From positions 310,001 to 374,000 of the forward strand of contig JBGALI010000001.1 in assembly GCA_044223975.1 (NCBI GenBank): a DNA stretch of 64,000 bases. Direction: 5' to 3'. Every line of letters begins with the position of its first letter. Positions within the stretch are counted from its first letter, which is position 1. This DNA is from CAZCPB01 sp044223975 (GTDB lineage: Bacteria > Planctomycetota > Phycisphaerae > Phycisphaerales > UBA1924). The position numbers and the translations under genes are program-made. This document shows, piece by piece, positions 57,528 through 64,000 of this stretch. The notes under the pieces were generated by a model. The model did no database searches. It was given only the letters and a program-made list of their open reading frames with translations, and was not told the DNA's origin.

Positions 57528-59351
57528 ATGTTCGTCATGCCCCGAGGTTCGAGCGTCCGCAGCGCATTCGGCCGACTTGCGTGCGGCGCGTTCCTTGCCG
57601 TCGCCGCGTGGGCGGTCCCCAGCGTTCGCGCCGACGACACCGCCGGCGTCGCGCTCATCGAGGTCACGGGCACGCCCCGCGAGAAGCCCGGGGCGCTCGA
57701 CTGGCTCATGCCCGGCGAACTCACGCTTCGGGCACTTGTCCGGACGATTGACGACGCGGGCAACAGCCCCGACTACAAGGCCCTCTTCATCCGCGTCAAG
57801 GACGCAGAACTCAGCGCGACGCGCGTTGAGGAACTCGGCGCCGCGATGAAGCGGGCCCGCGCGGCAGGGAAGAAGGTCTACTTCTTCGGAGAGAGCCTCG
57901 GGGCCAGCGATCTGCTCCTGGGCTCTTACGCCGACGAGATCCTGGTCCAGACCGGCGGCGGCGTCGAACTCCCCGGCGTGTACATGGAGGAAATGTTCCT
58001 CGCCGACACGCTCACGTTGGCCGGCATCAAGGCCGACATGGTCCAGGTCGGCGATTACAAGGGCGCCAGCGAGCAGATGTCCCGCGCCGCCCCGAGCCCC
58101 CAGTGGGACGAGAACATTTCCAGCCTGCTGGACACGCTTTATGCGAACCTTCGGGCCAAGCTCAAGGCCGGGCGCAACTTCACCGACGCCCAGCTCGACG
58201 AGGCCATGGACAAGGCGTGGATGAGCGACGCCTCGGAAGCCAAGGAGGCTCGCCTCGTCGATGTCACGCTCGACCTTCCCGATCTCACGCCCCATCTCAA
58301 GGAATCGCTGAACGCGGACGTGAGCTGGTCCGAGGACCTGGCCGAGCCCAAGAGCACCAAGCTCGACGCCTCGAACCCCTTCCTCATGCTCCAGAAGATC
58401 ATGAGCGCCAAGCCCGACGCGATCCCGGCAGGTCCCTGCATCGCGATCATCCACATCGACGGCACCATCGTGGACGGCGATTCGTCCGCGGGCGGCCTGT
58501 TCGGGGAGGAATCCGTCGGCAGCCGCACCATCCGCAACACGCTCACCGAGGCCGGCTCCCACGATCAGATCAAGGGAGTCATCGTCCGCATCGACTCGCC
58601 GGGCGGGTCGGCCACGGCGAGCGAGGTGATCTGGCAGGGGATCAAGAAGCTCGCCGCCACCCGGCCGGTCTGGGTCAGCGTGGGTTCCATGGCCGCCTCG
58701 GGCGGCTACTACTGCGCCGTCGCCGGCGACAAGATCTACGTCAACCCGTCCAGCATCGTCGGCTCGATCGGCGTCGTCGGGGGCAGGATGAGCCTCTCCG
58801 GCCTTTACGACAAGCTGCACGTGCACGTCGTAGGCCGCGCCCGCGGCCCGCGCGCCGGCCTCTTCCGCACCACCGAGCCGTGGACCGCCCAGGAAGTCGC
58901 CCTCGTCCGGGCCAAGATGCAGAAGACGTACGACCTGTTCACCAGCCGCGTGACCGCCGGCCGCCAGGGGATCGAACTCTCCAAAACCGCCGAAGGGCGG
59001 CTCTTCGCCGGCCAGAAGGCGGTGGACCTGAAGATGGCCGACAAGGTGGGGGGCCTGCACGAGGCGATCGGCGACCTTGCGGCATCGCTCGGTCTCAGCA
59101 AGTACGAGATCATCGACCTGCCCGGGCCAAAGCCGCTCGAAGAGGTGATCCAGGACGCCGTGAAGGGCTTCGCCGCAGCACCCGGCGTCGGTTCCAAGGC
59201 ACCCCCGACTCTGCGTGCGATGGGCGAACTCTCCGAAGGCATCCTCGGGCACGGCGCCACCGCCGAACTCCGCCGCGCCGCCGCGGGCCTGCTGCTCATG
59301 CAGCGCGAGCCCGTGCTGGTGTTGTCGCCGCGGGTGCTCATCTTCAGGTAG
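57528..59351 (+). CDS. sppA: Signal peptide peptidase SppA
   Basis: 607 residues, the length of the long two-domain SppA (E. coli 618). A signal or anchor segment (ACGAFLAVAAWAVPSVRA) is followed by two S49 domains. The catalytic Lys178 lies in QVGDYKGASEQ of the first domain and the catalytic Ser391 in GSMAASGGYYCAV of the second, as in E. coli SppA. It degrades leftover signal peptides in the inner membrane. CAGGGAG precedes the ATG at 57528; an ATG at 57537 is also in frame. It converges on frr, 141 bp away, with no obvious terminator. Confidence 0.94.
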   Translation: MFVMPRGSSVRSAFGRLACGAFLAVAAWAVPSVRADDTAGVALIEVTGTPREKPGALDWLMPGELTLRALVRTIDDAGNSPDYKALFIRVKDAELSATRVEELGAAMKRARAAGKKVYFFGESLGASDLLLGSYADEILVQTGGGVELPGVYMEEMFLADTLTLAGIKADMVQVGDYKGASEQMSRAAPSPQWDENISSLLDTLYANLRAKLKAGRNFTDAQLDEAMDKAWMSDASEAKEARLVDVTLDLPDLTPHLKESLNADVSWSEDLAEPKSTKLDASNPFLMLQKIMSAKPDAIPAGPCIAIIHIDGTIVDGDSSAGGLFGEESVGSRTIRNTLTEAGSHDQIKGVIVRIDSPGGSATASEVIWQGIKKLAATRPVWVSVGSMAASGGYYCAVAGDKIYVNPSSIVGSIGVVGGRMSLSGLYDKLHVHVVGRARGPRAGLFRTTEPWTAQEVALVRAKMQKTYDLFTSRVTAGRQGIELSKTAEGRLFAGQKAVDLKMADKVGGLHEAIGDLAASLGLSKYEIIDLPGPKPLEEVIQDAVKGFAAAPGVGSKAPPTLRAMGELSEGILGHGATAELRRAAAGLLLMQREPVLVLSPRVLIFR

Positions 59352-59491
59352 GGCCGCGGCACGGAGAAAACACGCGGGGTCCACGGTGCCGCCGCGCGCA
59401 CCATGATCGTCCACGTACTGCAACGATCGACGAATTCTGTACCGACGGCCGGTCGCAGGAGTCCGCGGACGCACCGCCGATGGACAGTCCG

Positions 59492-60064
59492 TTACACCGT
59501 CGTGATTTCCTTGGTCTTCTCTTCGACCTTCTTGTCCAGCTCGTCTTCGTACTTCTTGAGCAGCTTCTGGATCTCTTCGTGAAGGGTCTCGATCTCGTCC
59601 TCGGGGAAGTGCTTCCCCGGCTGGTTTTTCAGACCGTCGGCGTGCTTGTTCGCATCGCGCCGAACGTTTCGGATCGCGACCTTCTGCTCCTCGCCCACCT
59701 TCTTCACGTGCGCCGCCAGCTGCTTGCGGCGGTCGGCCGAGAGCGCGGGGATGACCAGCCGGATCTGCTTGGCCTCGACCATCGGGTTCAGCCCCAGGCC
59801 CGAAGTCTCGATCGCCGTTTTGATCGCCGCGACGCTCCCCGCGTCGAACGGCTTGATCAGGAGCTGGTTGGGCTCCGGAACGCTGATCGCGGCCAGCGAC
59901 TTGAGGTCCGTCATCGACCCGTAGTAATCAACCTTCAAGTACTCGATCAGCACCGGCGAAGCCCGCCCCGTCCGCACGCCGCGCAGCTCGTGCTTGAGGT
60001 GCTCGATCGCCTTTTCCATCGCCGCTTCGGTCTCGAGAAGAATCGTGTCCGGATCGGTGCTCAT
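59492..60064 (-). CDS. frr: Ribosome recycling factor
   Basis: 190 residues. It splits post-termination ribosomes with EF-G. The two-domain fold is recognisable: MEKAIEHLKHELRGVRTGRASPVLIEYLKVDYYGS, LAAISVPEPNQLLIKPFD, then the helical bundle with KQIRLVIPALSADRRKQLAAHVKKVGEE and VRRDANKHAD. It is a few residues longer than the E. coli protein (185). GGAAGGAA precedes the ATG by 6 nt. It lies 35 bp after pyrH, the usual pyrH-frr order. Confidence 0.97.
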   Translation of the reverse strand: MSTDPDTILLETEAAMEKAIEHLKHELRGVRTGRASPVLIEYLKVDYYGSMTDLKSLAAISVPEPNQLLIKPFDAGSVAAIKTAIETSGLGLNPMVEAKQIRLVIPALSADRRKQLAAHVKKVGEEQKVAIRNVRRDANKHADGLKNQPGKHFPEDEIETLHEEIQKLLKKYEDELDKKVEEKTKEITTV

Positions 60065-60098
60065 CGTCGTGTTCCTTCCGTCGTGCGCCGCAGCCCGC

Positions 60099-60878
60099 TC
60101 AGTCGGGCCGGATCAGCGTGCCGATGCTCTCTCCCTGGACCACCCGGCGGATGTTGCCCTTCTTCTTGAAGTCGAAGATGAGCACCGGGATCTTGTGCTC
60201 CTGGCACATCGCCAGGGCCGTCATGTCCATAACTTTCAGCTTCTTCGACAGGGCCTCCGAGAACGTGAGCTTCTCGTAGCGAACCGCGTCGGGGTGCTTC
60301 TTCGGATCGGCCGTGTACACCCCGTCGACCTTCGTCGCCTTGAGGAGCACCTCGCACTCAAGCTCGGTCGCCCTCAACGACGCGCACGTGTCGGTCGTGA
60401 AGAACGGGTTCCCCGTCCCCGCCGCCAGGATCACGACGCGCCCCTTCTCCAGGTGCCGCATCGCCCGGTTGCGGATGAACGGCTCGGCCACGGCGCGGAT
60501 CTCAATCGCCGACATCACGCGGCAATCGACCCCCAGTGATCCCAGCTTCTCCCGCAGGGCCAGCGCGTTGATCACCGTCCCCAGCATCCCCATGTAGTCC
60601 GCCGTGGACTGGTGGATGTGCCCCTCTGCCGCCAGCGACGCCCCGCGGATGATGTTTCCGCCGCCCACGACCACCGAAACTCGGGCCCCCGTGGCCGCCG
60701 CTTCCTTGACCTCTCCGGCGATCGCGTCCACTTCGTCGGGGTCGATGCCGAAGCCCCCCGGCTTGCAGAACGCCTCCCCGGAGAGCTTCAGGAGCACGCG
60801 CGAATACGCCGCACGCCGCGCGGGCTTGTGTTTCATGGAGGGGCTCGTGGCGGGCTCGGCGGGGGTGGTTCCGGGCAT
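60099..60878 (-). CDS. pyrH: UMP kinase
   Basis: 259 residues. It phosphorylates UMP to UDP. Amino acid kinase features: VLLKLSGEAF near residue 27, VVVGGGNIIRG, TADYMGMLGTVINALALRE, VVILAAGTGNPFFTTDTCASLRA and KVDGVYTADPKKHPDA. The start at 60878 adds a Pro/Ala-rich extension of about 15 residues relative to E. coli; the ATG at 60836 is the alternative. The upstream partners rpsB and tsf, usual in this operon, are not present on this side. The next gene (61094) is divergent. Confidence 0.96.
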   Translation of the reverse strand: MPGTTPAEPATSPSMKHKPARRAAYSRVLLKLSGEAFCKPGGFGIDPDEVDAIAGEVKEAAATGARVSVVVGGGNIIRGASLAAEGHIHQSTADYMGMLGTVINALALREKLGSLGVDCRVMSAIEIRAVAEPFIRNRAMRHLEKGRVVILAAGTGNPFFTTDTCASLRATELECEVLLKATKVDGVYTADPKKHPDAVRYEKLTFSEALSKKLKVMDMTALAMCQEHKIPVLIFDFKKKGNIRRVVQGESIGTLIRPD

Positions 60879-61057
60879 TTCAGGGCTTTCTGGCTGGGCG
60901 TGCCGAACGCTCTTGGTGCATTGAACTATGGACCGTAGGAGAGCGTCAAGGCTCGGCGACCGCCCCCCGGGACAAAACCCGCGAACCGCGGTGCCGCCGG
61001 CGGCGAAGCGTAGTGCGGCAAGGGAGAGGGCCGGGGCAGCCCTTGGCTTCCTTCGCA

Positions 61058-61063
61058 TACACT
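61058..61063 (+). promoter_or_regulatory. -10 element TACACT upstream of the von Willebrand A gene
   Basis: TACACT lies 30 nt before the ATG at 61094, with an ACTGT-CA-ACAGT inverted repeat (61061-61072) overlapping its end. No good -35 box is seen. Confidence 0.35.
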
Positions 61064-61093
61064 GTCAACAGTCGTGAGGCCGATATTCGCAGG

Positions 61094-62122
61094 ATGCAGC
61101 GCACACAGCCCATCCCGACCCAATCCCCCGATGACGGGTACGGAGACCCCGCCCAGTGGAGCGGTGTGCCGCTGCCCGCCGCGGCCGAACCCCCGGCGCC
61201 CCTCCCGCGGTTCGTGCGCACAATCCTGCTCTCCGGACTGGCGATCGGGATCTACATCTCAGCCTTCGTGCACTTCTCAGGGCTGTTGATGTCGCGCCAC
61301 ATCTGGTTCGGCCTCGGGTCTGGCGGCGGCGGCTCGGCGCGCGAACTGCCCGTCGGCCTCGCGGTTGTCACGGACCAGGAGCTATCGCAACTCCAGGGCG
61401 CCGAGGTTCAGATCAACACCCCGTCCGTCGGGATCCCGCCGCTGTCCGATCTGGGCGGTCAGGCGCTCGACCTGTCGGCGCCCTCGGCGCTCGGGGAGAC
61501 CCCGGGCGAGGGTCAGGGCGACCTGGGCGCCGTTCTCAGCAACGCCTCGGACATCGGCGGCGGTGTCGGCTCGGGCCTCGGGACCGGCGCCGGGGCGGGG
61601 GGTGGCGGGGCGAGCTTCTTCGGCGTCGAGGCCGCGGGCAGCCGCTTTGCGTTCATCGTCGACGTGTCGGGCTCCATGAGCGTGGGCGGGAAGATCGAGC
61701 GTCTGCGCGCCGAGCTCTCCCGCAGCGTCGACGGACTTCTTCAAAACTCGCACTTTGTCATCCTGCCGTTTTCGTCAGGTCCCAGTCAGCCGCTGGGGGG
61801 CAAGTCAGGATGGACCGAAGCCAACGATCGGGCCAAGCGCGGCGTCATTCGCGCCATCGAGACCCTCGCCGCCGATGGCGGCACCGAACCAAGCCCCGCG
61901 TTCCAGGTTGTCTTCACCCTCCGCCCGCGCCCCGATGCCATTTACTTCATGACCGACGGAGAGTTCAACCCGCAGGTGGCCTTGGAGGTCGCCGCGATGA
62001 ACTCTCAGCTCAAAGTCCCGATTCACTGCCTGTGCTTCGTGACCGACGATTCGGCCGAGACCATGCGCAAGATCGCCCGCGAGTCGGGCGGCAGCTACAC
62101 CTTCGTCCCCGGCCCCCGATGA
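61094..62122 (+). CDS. Membrane-anchored von Willebrand factor A domain protein
   Basis: 342 residues. One membrane segment (TILLSGLAIGIYISAFVHFSGLLM, about 42-65) follows a Pro-rich cytosolic start. A Gly-rich linker (GVGSGLGTGAGAGGGGASFF, about 155-180) leads to the VWA domain, whose metal site D190-x-S192-x-S194 is in FIVDVSGSMS and which continues with PFSSGP, DGGTEPSPA and the acidic TDGEF motif. VWA domains mediate protein-protein contacts. It is followed by an exported protein gene and an ExbB/TolQ gene, suggesting a role in a trans-envelope energy-coupling complex. The domain is nearly complete, with no beta-propeller. Confidence 0.85.
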   Translation: MQRTQPIPTQSPDDGYGDPAQWSGVPLPAAAEPPAPLPRFVRTILLSGLAIGIYISAFVHFSGLLMSRHIWFGLGSGGGGSARELPVGLAVVTDQELSQLQGAEVQINTPSVGIPPLSDLGGQALDLSAPSALGETPGEGQGDLGAVLSNASDIGGGVGSGLGTGAGAGGGGASFFGVEAAGSRFAFIVDVSGSMSVGGKIERLRAELSRSVDGLLQNSHFVILPFSSGPSQPLGGKSGWTEANDRAKRGVIRAIETLAADGGTEPSPAFQVVFTLRPRPDAIYFMTDGEFNPQVALEVAAMNSQLKVPIHCLCFVTDDSAETMRKIARESGGSYTFVPGPR

Positions 62123-62153
62123 ACGTCGGCCGCCACGGACAGGACCAACCCTG

Positions 62154-63353
62154 ATGAGCGTGATGATCCTGGCGGCGGCGGCAGTCCTGGCGACGATCGC
62201 GACGCAAGTCGAGATGCGCGCCGGCGACACGCCGCCCCCGGGCGATGTCTTGGCGGTGGCCATCGAGGGCGTGACGATCGGGTTCCCGGCCGGTGTTCCC
62301 GGCGCCGTCGGACCGGTGGTGCAGCCCACCCTCGTCGGATGGGACCGAATCCGAACTGTCGCCCCGCCCAACGACGCCGCGGCGCAGCCCTTTCGCGCCT
62401 TGGCCGACAAGGCATGGCGGGCCAGAACACGTGTCGAGCGAAATGACCTCGCCGGGGCCGAGCCGCTCCTGGAAGAACTTCACGCCACGTACGCCGGCCT
62501 GAGCGGCCCAACCGCCGCGATGGTGGGGCAGAGCTTGCTTCGGTGCAGGCTGGCCCGGGGAGCCCAGACCCTCGCTATCGCCCCGTGGCTTACGTGGCTC
62601 GGCTCAGGAGTCGTGGAGACCTCCGCGCCCGCTCCACGGCACGCCAAGGACGAGCCCGAGCCGGTTGTTCTCGCGGCGTCCCCGGTGACGCTCGACCCTG
62701 CGACCGGCCTCGTCCCCGCGCTGGCGCCCGTTTGGCTCGACGGGCCGGGGGTGCAGGCCTTCGCCCGCGGCAAGCCGCCGGTCCCGCCACGCTCCGGAAC
62801 CGACCTCTCGGCAACCCAGAAAAAGGCCGCCGCCCTTTCGACGCTGTATTGGCAGGCCGCTCGTGTCGAGTGCGGACTTGATCCCGGCCCGATCGAGAAC
62901 GGCGCTGACGACGTCGGGCTGTCCCTGGTACAACAGATCGTGCTCGCGCGCGCCGGCGACGCGGCCCAGCGGGAACAGGCCCGCGGCCAGCTGCGCACCC
63001 GGCTGAAGGCTCGCCCCGAGCCATGGATCGAAGCCTGGTGCCGCGCCGGTGTCGGTCGGTCGCTTCTCCGCGAAGATTCCATCGAACTCCGCCGACTCGG
63101 CGTGATCGAGTTGCTGCACATCCCGGCCCGCTTGCAGGAGCAGTGCCCGTTCGTGACGGGGGTGGCTCTGGCCGACGCGGCGGTTGCCTTGAACAAACTC
63201 GGCGACCGGGCCGGCGCCGACAAGCTGCGCACCGAACTCCGTGAAAACTACGCCGGCCACCCCGCCCTGGATTGGGCGCCCATTATCGCGTGGCCGGCAT
63301 CGCCCCCTGCCAGCCCCGCCCCCGTTCCTTCCCCGGCGCCGGGCCCGACTTGA
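62154..63353 (+). CDS. Exported protein of unknown function between VWA and ExbB genes
   Basis: 399 residues. The N-terminus is a signal peptide (MSVMILAAAAVLATIATQVEMRAG). The mature part is mainly helical (AWRARTRVERNDLAGAEPLLEELHATYAGLSGP, ALSTLYWQAARVECGLDPG), which resembles a tetratricopeptide-like repeat protein without a clear TPR consensus. A Pro/Ala-rich C-terminus ends the protein. It starts 31 bp after the VWA gene and is followed 46 bp later by an ExbB-type gene, so the three are probably one operon. Function is not known. Confidence 0.72.
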   Translation: MSVMILAAAAVLATIATQVEMRAGDTPPPGDVLAVAIEGVTIGFPAGVPGAVGPVVQPTLVGWDRIRTVAPPNDAAAQPFRALADKAWRARTRVERNDLAGAEPLLEELHATYAGLSGPTAAMVGQSLLRCRLARGAQTLAIAPWLTWLGSGVVETSAPAPRHAKDEPEPVVLAASPVTLDPATGLVPALAPVWLDGPGVQAFARGKPPVPPRSGTDLSATQKKAAALSTLYWQAARVECGLDPGPIENGADDVGLSLVQQIVLARAGDAAQREQARGQLRTRLKARPEPWIEAWCRAGVGRSLLREDSIELRRLGVIELLHIPARLQEQCPFVTGVALADAAVALNKLGDRAGADKLRTELRENYAGHPALDWAPIIAWPASPPASPAPVPSPAPGPT

Positions 63354-63399
63354 CCCCGCGAACCCGGATGCCCCGAAGCGTCCGCAAGGAGATCCCCGA

Positions 63400-64000
63400 G
63401 TGCACGAGTTCTCACGACACGCGGCGTTGCTGATCCTGGGCGCCGACGATGCGCCCGCCAAGGAGCGGTCGCTCTGGGAGTACATCCAGGCCGGCCATTC
63501 CGTCGGTTACTTGCTCATCGCCATTTCGTTCCTGGCCGTGGCGCTGGTGGTGCGGTATTTCATCGAGGTCCAAAGGGCCAAGGTCTGCCCGCCCGTCGCG
63601 GCCGACGAACTTCTGGCCCGTGTGCGCGCCGGCAACACCGACGCCGCCCGCGAGTATTGCGTGCAGTCCCAGCCTCCCTCGTTCCTCACTAGGGTGGTCG
63701 GTTCGGCGCTCACGCGGGCCTCGCAGTCGCCCTTCGGGATGCTCGAGATCCGCTCGGCGATGGAAGAGGCCGGACAGCGTGAACTCGACCGGCTCTACCG
63801 CACGACCGATGGCATCGGGCTGATCGCCGCCGTCGGCCCCATGCTCGGCCTGCTCGGCACGGTGTTCGGGATGATCGGCGCGTTCGGATCCATCGGCGAG
63901 GCCGTCGGCGCCTCCCGCTCGCACCAGCTGGCATCGTACATGTCGATCGCCCTGGTCACCACGGCCGAGGGTCTCATCGTGGCGATCCCGTGCACGATGG
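63400..64000 (+). CDS. MotA/TolQ/ExbB-type proton channel protein, cut by the window edge
   Basis: The first 200 codons of a longer gene. One membrane segment (SVGYLLIAISFLAVALVVRYFI, about 32-53), a cytosolic domain, then GLIAAVGPMLGLLGTVFGMIGAF (about 142-164), the conserved TolQ/ExbB membrane segment, and SIALVTTAEGLIVAIPCTM at the edge, the second conserved pore helix. These proteins build proton-driven complexes with ExbD/TolR. AAGGAG lies 8 nt before the GTG start. An exbD gene is expected just beyond the window. The preceding genes encode a VWA and an exported protein, likely partners. Confidence 0.9.
   Translation, partial: MHEFSRHAALLILGADDAPAKERSLWEYIQAGHSVGYLLIAISFLAVALVVRYFIEVQRAKVCPPVAADELLARVRAGNTDAAREYCVQSQPPSFLTRVVGSALTRASQSPFGMLEIRSAMEEAGQRELDRLYRTTDGIGLIAAVGPMLGLLGTVFGMIGAFGSIGEAVGASRSHQLASYMSIALVTTAEGLIVAIPCTM

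Noticed and set aside
57414..59474. A 686-codon minus-strand frame over sppA
   Set aside because: SppA has full motifs, catalytic residues and a ribosome site; the opposite frame has none.

Overview
The window is GC-rich, gene-dense bacterial chromosome with no insertion sequences, prophage, CRISPR arrays or rRNA. It looks like a planctomycete, most likely of class Phycisphaerae. The pointers are a fused SecDF, a ThuA plus DUF1080 fusion, a DUF2961/GH172 protein, a DUF2339 membrane giant, a prepilin-like protein with the RAFTLIELLVVIAL leader, a Cys-x2-Cys zinc ribbon on a membrane protein, and McsA/McsB together with heptose and Kdo genes for an LPS-type outer membrane. The assignment is inference from gene content; no rRNA marker is present. 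I find 56 protein genes (two cut by the window edges) and one tRNA.

Layout. 1-5294: a truncated DUF1579 protein, a NifU-type scaffold, two unknown envelope proteins, and MlaD/MlaF of a lipid transporter whose permease is absent here. 5319-9340: a Nudix hydrolase, a degenerate site-2-protease-like membrane protein, an active rhomboid protease and Tgt. 9428-14322: YajC, a SecD-SecF fusion and a double-LysM protein. 14371-18126: two nucleotide-sugar epimerase-fold enzymes (HldD and UDP-glucuronate decarboxylase), a sarcosine-oxidase-family flavoenzyme and ThpR. 18211-28713: a DUF2339 membrane protein, a fucose-isomerase-like protein with a small unknown partner, a sirtuin, an S10 peptidase, a QueC-like protein and a ThuA-DUF1080 protein. 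28737-32852 (minus): a sugar-binding protein, an ABC permease and a GH172 protein, with no ATPase beside them. 33001-39478 (minus): McsB, McsA, L28, a DegT-type aminotransferase, DnaA with a 388-bp upstream region, and a GNAT acetyltransferase. 39593-44491: an unknown secreted protein, L27 with a strong terminator, an unknown protein, KdsA and an ABC-2 exporter pair. 44590-49244: tRNA-Val, WaaA, a quinone-oxidoreductase-like enzyme, PheS and a prepilin-like protein. 49327-59351: a DUF4139 protein, a YdiJ-type FAD/Fe-S oxidoreductase, a CDGSH protein, MoxR, a zinc-ribbon membrane protein, a minimal metallopeptidase and SppA. 59492-60878: Frr and PyrH. 61094-64000: a von Willebrand A protein, an unknown exported protein and an ExbB/TolQ-type protein cut by the right edge.

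Shared themes are envelope building and maintenance (HldD, KdsA, WaaA, MlaFD, SecDF/YajC, LysM, ExbB), carbohydrate use, membrane and periplasmic proteolysis, and translation. Classical operons are often broken up: PheS without PheT, L27 without L21, Mla and sugar ABC systems missing subunits, DnaA without DnaN.

The clearest window-wide signal is regulatory. At least fourteen start codons lacking a good Shine-Dalgarno site are preceded by a TANNNT hexamer only 6-9 nt upstream, as expected for leaderless mRNAs. The best -10 hexamers in the window converge on TANACT. Other points worth a second look are a degenerate S2P-like protein that shares a C-terminal tail with the neighbouring rhomboid, a QueC-like protein without its PP-loop or zinc site, a sirtuin without its zinc cysteines, and a DnaA with an altered DNA-recognition motif beside a possible replication origin.
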